From: Ferruginibacter sp.
Lineage (GTDB): Bacteria > Bacteroidota > Bacteroidia > Chitinophagales > Chitinophagaceae
DNA length: 8,133 nt
NCBI GenBank assembly: GCA_018057635.1
Contig: JAGPDJ010000086.1
Location: 1 to 8,133, forward strand
Direction of reading: 5' to 3'
Part shown: one piece after another, positions 5,865 through 8,133 of the stretch
Layout of the letters: every line of letters starts with the position of its first letter
Numbering within the stretch: position 1 is the stretch's first letter
Position numbers and translations under genes: made by a program
The notes under the pieces: model-generated
Told to the model about the DNA's origin: nothing
The model's input: only the letters and a program-made list of their open reading frames with translations
Database searches by the model: none

Positions 5865-6641
5865 TTAAAAACTACCGCCATTGATGACTGTTCTTAATTC
5901 ATCATGTATTTTTCCGTTTGTGGCAAGCAGGTGAGGCTGGTATGGCGAGTAAGGGTTTCCTTTAAAATCTGTTACTTTCCCCCCGGCTTCTTCAACCATT
6001 AAAAATCCGGCGGCACTATCCCAGGCCTGCAGGTTATGTTCATAAAAACCATCAAACCGGCCTGCTGCAACCCAGCAAAGATCTATGGCTGCGCTGCCCA
6101 ACCTGCGTACCGGCACGCCTCTTCGAACCAGTTTTTCAAAAACCTGTAATGGCCCGTTGGGTTCATCAAGATAAGTATAAGGAAAACCGGTAACCAGGCA
6201 GCTTTTTATCACTTCGCTTTTACTGCTCACCGTTATTTTTTTATCATTCAGAAATGCCCCCATGCCTTTTTGTGCAAAATAAAATTCATCCATGATCGGG
6301 TTAAATACACATCCTAAGAGCATTTCGCCTTGTTTTTCAAGTCCAATACTCACACAACAAAGCGGAATGCCGTTTGAAAAGTTAACAGTTCCGTCTATAG
6401 GGTCAATGATCCATTTAAATTCACTGTCTGTCCTCATCTCACCGGTTTCTTCACTTAAAATAAAATGGTCGGGGTATTCTTGCCTGATCACATCAATGAT
6501 TGCTTTTTCAGCTGCATGGTCTGCCTCTGTTACGAGGTTGTTCATACCTTCTTTATTGGATATCTTGAATTCTCCGTTGAAAAAATGTTTTAATTGATTC
6601 GCTCCTGCTACCGCAGCTTTAATAAGTGTACTTTTTAACAT
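5865..6641 (-). CDS. inositol monophosphatase family protein (SuhB/IMPase-like)
   Basis: This is a cytoplasmic Mg-dependent phosphomonoesterase of 258 residues, the normal length for the IMPase family. The metal-binding motifs are all present: LSEETG with Glu64/Glu65 (62-67), the signature DPIDGTVNF (80-88), and the C-terminal WDSAAG (207-212). Members hydrolyse inositol phosphates, but some act on histidinol phosphate, 3'-phosphoadenosine 5'-phosphate (CysQ) or other small phosphates. Sequence alone suggests the general IMPase/SuhB branch, not a fixed substrate. The ATG at 6641 sits almost directly after a -7-like box, so the message may be leaderless or nearly so. It is the first gene of the likely phosphatase-lipoprotein-thiL operon and diverges from the glycosyltransferase gene. 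Confidence 0.92.
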   Translation of the reverse strand: MLKSTLIKAAVAGANQLKHFFNGEFKISNKEGMNNLVTEADHAAEKAIIDVIRQEYPDHFILSEETGEMRTDSEFKWIIDPIDGTVNFSNGIPLCCVSIGLEKQGEMLLGCVFNPIMDEFYFAQKGMGAFLNDKKITVSSKSEVIKSCLVTGFPYTYLDEPNGPLQVFEKLVRRGVPVRRLGSAAIDLCWVAAGRFDGFYEHNLQAWDSAAGFLMVEEAGGKVTDFKGNPYSPYQPHLLATNGKIHDELRTVINGGSF

Positions 6642-6645
6642 GATG

Positions 6646-6653
6646 CAAAGATA
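6646..6653 (-). promoter_or_regulatory. candidate -7 box (TATCTTTG) for the phosphatase operon
   Basis: Read on the minus strand this is TATCTTTG, an exact TAnnTTTG match ending 4 nt before the ATG at 6641. Initiation a few bases downstream would fall at or next to the start codon. No TTTG is seen at the -33 position; that place is occupied by the degenerate 7-nt repeat. Confidence 0.4.
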
Positions 6654-6712
6654 ATGAGATAACGAGATACAGGATACAGGATAAGGGATACAGGTTACAA
6701 ATACAGGATACG
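6651..6712 (+). repeat. degenerate heptanucleotide repeat (ATACAGG family)
   Basis: The block parses as ATAATGAG, ATAACGAG, ATACAGG, ATACAGG, ATAAGGG, ATACAGG, TTACAA, ATACAGG and ATACG. Four copies of ATACAGG are exact (6667-6673, 6674-6680, 6688-6694, 6701-6707). The two leading units are 8 nt and one unit is 6 nt. The array lies between two divergent genes and abuts the -7-like box of the phosphatase operon. Confidence 0.85.
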
Positions 6713-6724
6713 TTTTAATGCCAG

Positions 6725-6754
6725 TTGATTTAAATACCTGTAAGTCTTATTTTG
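6725..6754 (+). promoter_or_regulatory. weak candidate promoter for the glycosyltransferase gene
   Basis: TTGA (6725-6728) and TATTTTG (6748-6754) are separated by 19 nt, close to the Bacteroidota TTTG-N19-21-TAnnTTTG pattern, but the -7 element is one base short. It would give a leader of about 40 nt before the start at 6802. Confidence 0.22.
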
Positions 6755-6801
6755 AGGTGTGCAGTGAAAATCCTTATTTCGTGAACAAATAATCAATTTT
6801 A

Positions 6802-8025
6802 TTGAAGCTGTCTGTTATCATAGTAAACTATAATGTAAAATATTTTTTAGAACAATGCCTGTATTCGGTGATAAAAGCCAGTAAAAATGTTGATGCAGAA
6901 ATTTTTGTTATTGATAACAATTCAACAGATGGCAGTAAAGATTACCTGGGTAGCTGTTTTCCTTCTGTACGGTTTATTTGGCATCAGTCGAATATGGGTT
7001 TTGGAAAAGCCAATAATTTTGTTTTAAAAGAAACAAGTGGCGACTATGTGTTGTTTTTAAATCCGGATACCATTATACCAGAAGACTGTTTTGAAAAATG
7101 TTTGTCTTTTTTTAAAACTACAGAAAACTGTGGGGCTCTCGGTGTCAGGATGTTTGATGGTTCAGGTAAATTTCTGAAAGAAAGCAAACGTTCTTTTCCT
7201 TCGCCATTAACTTCGTTTTTTAAACTGGCAGGTTTATCTGCACTCTTTCCGGTATCGAAATTGTTTGCAAGATATTATGCAGGTCACTTGCCAGCAGACA
7301 AAAACAACGAGGTAGATGTATTAGCCGGAGCTTTTATGATGCTTAGTAAAAATGCAATTGAAAAAGTAAAGGGCTTTGATGAAGATTATTTTATGTATGG
7401 CGAAGACATTGATCTTAGTTATCGCATCCAGCAATCGGGCTTAAAGAATTATTACTTTTCAGAAACAACCATCATCCATTTTAAAGGGGAAAGCACTCAA
7501 AAAGAATCATTTCATTATATAACGCAGTTTTATGATGCCATGAAAATGTTTGTGTCAAAACATTACAAAGAAAAAAAGGTCACATTTTATTCTATGAAAA
7601 CCGCTATTGGCCTGAGCAGGTTAATGGCAACAGCTGTATTGTTTTTTAAAAGATCACTTCGCTTTACACCTGGTATAAACGCACCTGTTAATACTGCGGT
7701 AATGGCCGGCCAGCAGGATTTTGATAAGATCATTCACCTCATCCGGCATTCAGAAAAAGACATTATTATAAAAGGACGTATTGCTATTGATAAAAACGAC
7801 ACCGGAGTTTGTCTGGTACATAAGGATGATATGGCGGGCGCAATAAAAAAATACAATTTCAGTCAATTGATTTTTTGTGAAGGGGAAATCGATTTTAAAA
7901 AGATCATCACGATTGTTGGGCAATTGCAGGGGAAAATGAATTTTTTATTTCATGCAAAGAACAGTAAAAGTATTGTTGGAAGCAACAGTAAAAATAAAAG
8001 AGGATTTTTTATTGCAGAAGCATAA
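6802..8025 (+). CDS. family 2 glycosyltransferase with C-terminal Rossmann-like domain
   Basis: Residues 1-260 form a GT2 (GT-A fold) domain of the rhamnosyltransferase/WbbL-like group. It contains LSVIIVNYN (3-11), VIDNNSTDGS (36-45), the metal-site region LFLNPDT (84-90), VLAGAFMML (173-181) and GFDEDYFMYGEDIDLSYR (191-208). It would transfer a sugar from a nucleotide donor to a cell-surface glycan acceptor at the inner membrane. A hydrophobic segment (about 267-284) leads to a second domain (about 295-407) with alternating beta/alpha pattern, including FSQLIFCEG and SIVGSNS. This resembles the Rossmann-like domain found N-terminally in polyprenyl-phosphate sugar transferases, judged from memory of the family. 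Translation must start at TTG (6802): an in-frame stop lies at 6790-6792 with no ATG or GTG between, and the first internal ATG (residue 65) would remove the donor site. Donor and acceptor are unknown. Confidence 0.88.
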   Translation: MKLSVIIVNYNVKYFLEQCLYSVIKASKNVDAEIFVIDNNSTDGSKDYLGSCFPSVRFIWHQSNMGFGKANNFVLKETSGDYVLFLNPDTIIPEDCFEKCLSFFKTTENCGALGVRMFDGSGKFLKESKRSFPSPLTSFFKLAGLSALFPVSKLFARYYAGHLPADKNNEVDVLAGAFMMLSKNAIEKVKGFDEDYFMYGEDIDLSYRIQQSGLKNYYFSETTIIHFKGESTQKESFHYITQFYDAMKMFVSKHYKEKKVTFYSMKTAIGLSRLMATAVLFFKRSLRFTPGINAPVNTAVMAGQQDFDKIIHLIRHSEKDIIIKGRIAIDKNDTGVCLVHKDDMAGAIKKYNFSQLIFCEGEIDFKKIITIVGQLQGKMNFLFHAKNSKSIVGSNSKNKRGFFIAEA

Positions 8026-8026
8026 T

Positions 8027-8133
8027 TTATTTCCTTACTTGTTGCAACCACTTATTTATTACAGCTTCTTGCATCCCTGCCTCAATTTCAGTTTGTTTAA
8101 AATTAAAAACCCCGGCAGATTCCATGGATTTTT
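8027..8133 (-). CDS. C-terminal fragment of an unidentified minus-strand gene (partial)
   Basis: An open frame enters from the right edge and ends at TAA (read 8029-8027), giving 34 residues that include GVFNFKQTEIEAGMQ and end in WLQQVRK. It has no stop inside the window, and its stop sits one base from the glycosyltransferase stop, the pattern of tightly convergent genes. The closing pattern of a hydrophobic FNF strand, then an acidic helix, then a terminal W-containing helix recalls the end of extended short-chain dehydrogenase/NAD-dependent epimerase proteins. That is a weak guess. Confidence 0.6.
   Translation of the reverse strand, partial: KSMESAGVFNFKQTEIEAGMQEAVINKWLQQVRK

Noticed and set aside
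6292..6597. Plus-strand open frame inside the phosphatase gene
   Set aside because: It is antisense to the conserved DPIDGT region of the IMPase gene and has no independent support.
1..8133. Defence island, prophage or biosynthetic cluster
   Set aside because: All recognised genes are housekeeping or envelope functions in ordinary arrangements, with no nuclease, integrase, toxin or cluster-type gene.

Overview
The window looks like ordinary chromosomal DNA from a Bacteroidota bacterium, most plausibly a Chitinophagaceae-like lineage. That placement is an inference from several things. The DNA is AT-leaning, and good Shine-Dalgarno sequences are absent before the starts. Several genes are preceded by boxes fitting the Bacteroidota -7 consensus TAnnTTTG. 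Two proteins carry lipoprotein signals, and the protein families present are typical of the phylum. No tRNA, rRNA, CRISPR array, transposase or phage gene is visible. The longest gene-free stretch is about 208 bases (4189-4396).

Layout. Positions 24-1058 (+) encode the TPP- and 4Fe-4S-binding beta subunit of a 2-oxoacid:ferredoxin oxidoreductase (KorB type); the alpha subunit probably ends at the left edge. A 10-bp hairpin follows. Positions 1186-1986 (+) encode a nitrilase-superfamily omega-amidase-like hydrolase. Between this gene and a convergent S41 peptidase lipoprotein (2114-3586, -) lies a composite repeat: nine exact copies of TTTGAGG, flanked by inverted arms that are themselves built from 7-nt units and reach into the last codons of the amidase gene. 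Upstream of the peptidase gene on the minus strand is a small XRE-family regulator (3712-4188, -). Its 208-bp upstream region holds a promoter box, a short direct repeat, a long hairpin and a terminator-like hairpin.

Positions 4397-6641 (-) form a likely operon, transcribed in the order inositol-monophosphatase-family phosphatase, small lipoprotein of unknown function, thiamine-monophosphate kinase (ThiL). ThiL makes TPP, the cofactor KorB needs, but nothing in the sequence links the two by regulation. Divergent from the operon, at 6802-8025 (+), is a family 2 glycosyltransferase with an extra C-terminal alpha/beta domain. The divergent intergenic region holds a second, degenerate 7-nt repeat array (ATACAGG) directly upstream of the operon's promoter box. 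The right edge holds the last 34 codons of a minus-strand gene, whose stop lies one base from the glycosyltransferase stop.

I see no clear new multi-gene system. The most unusual feature is the recurrence of 7-nt-period repeats of different sequence in two intergenic regions. Secondary points of interest are the glycosyltransferase fusion, the structured region upstream of the XRE gene, and three start codons (TTG, GTG and a corrected ATG) that need care.
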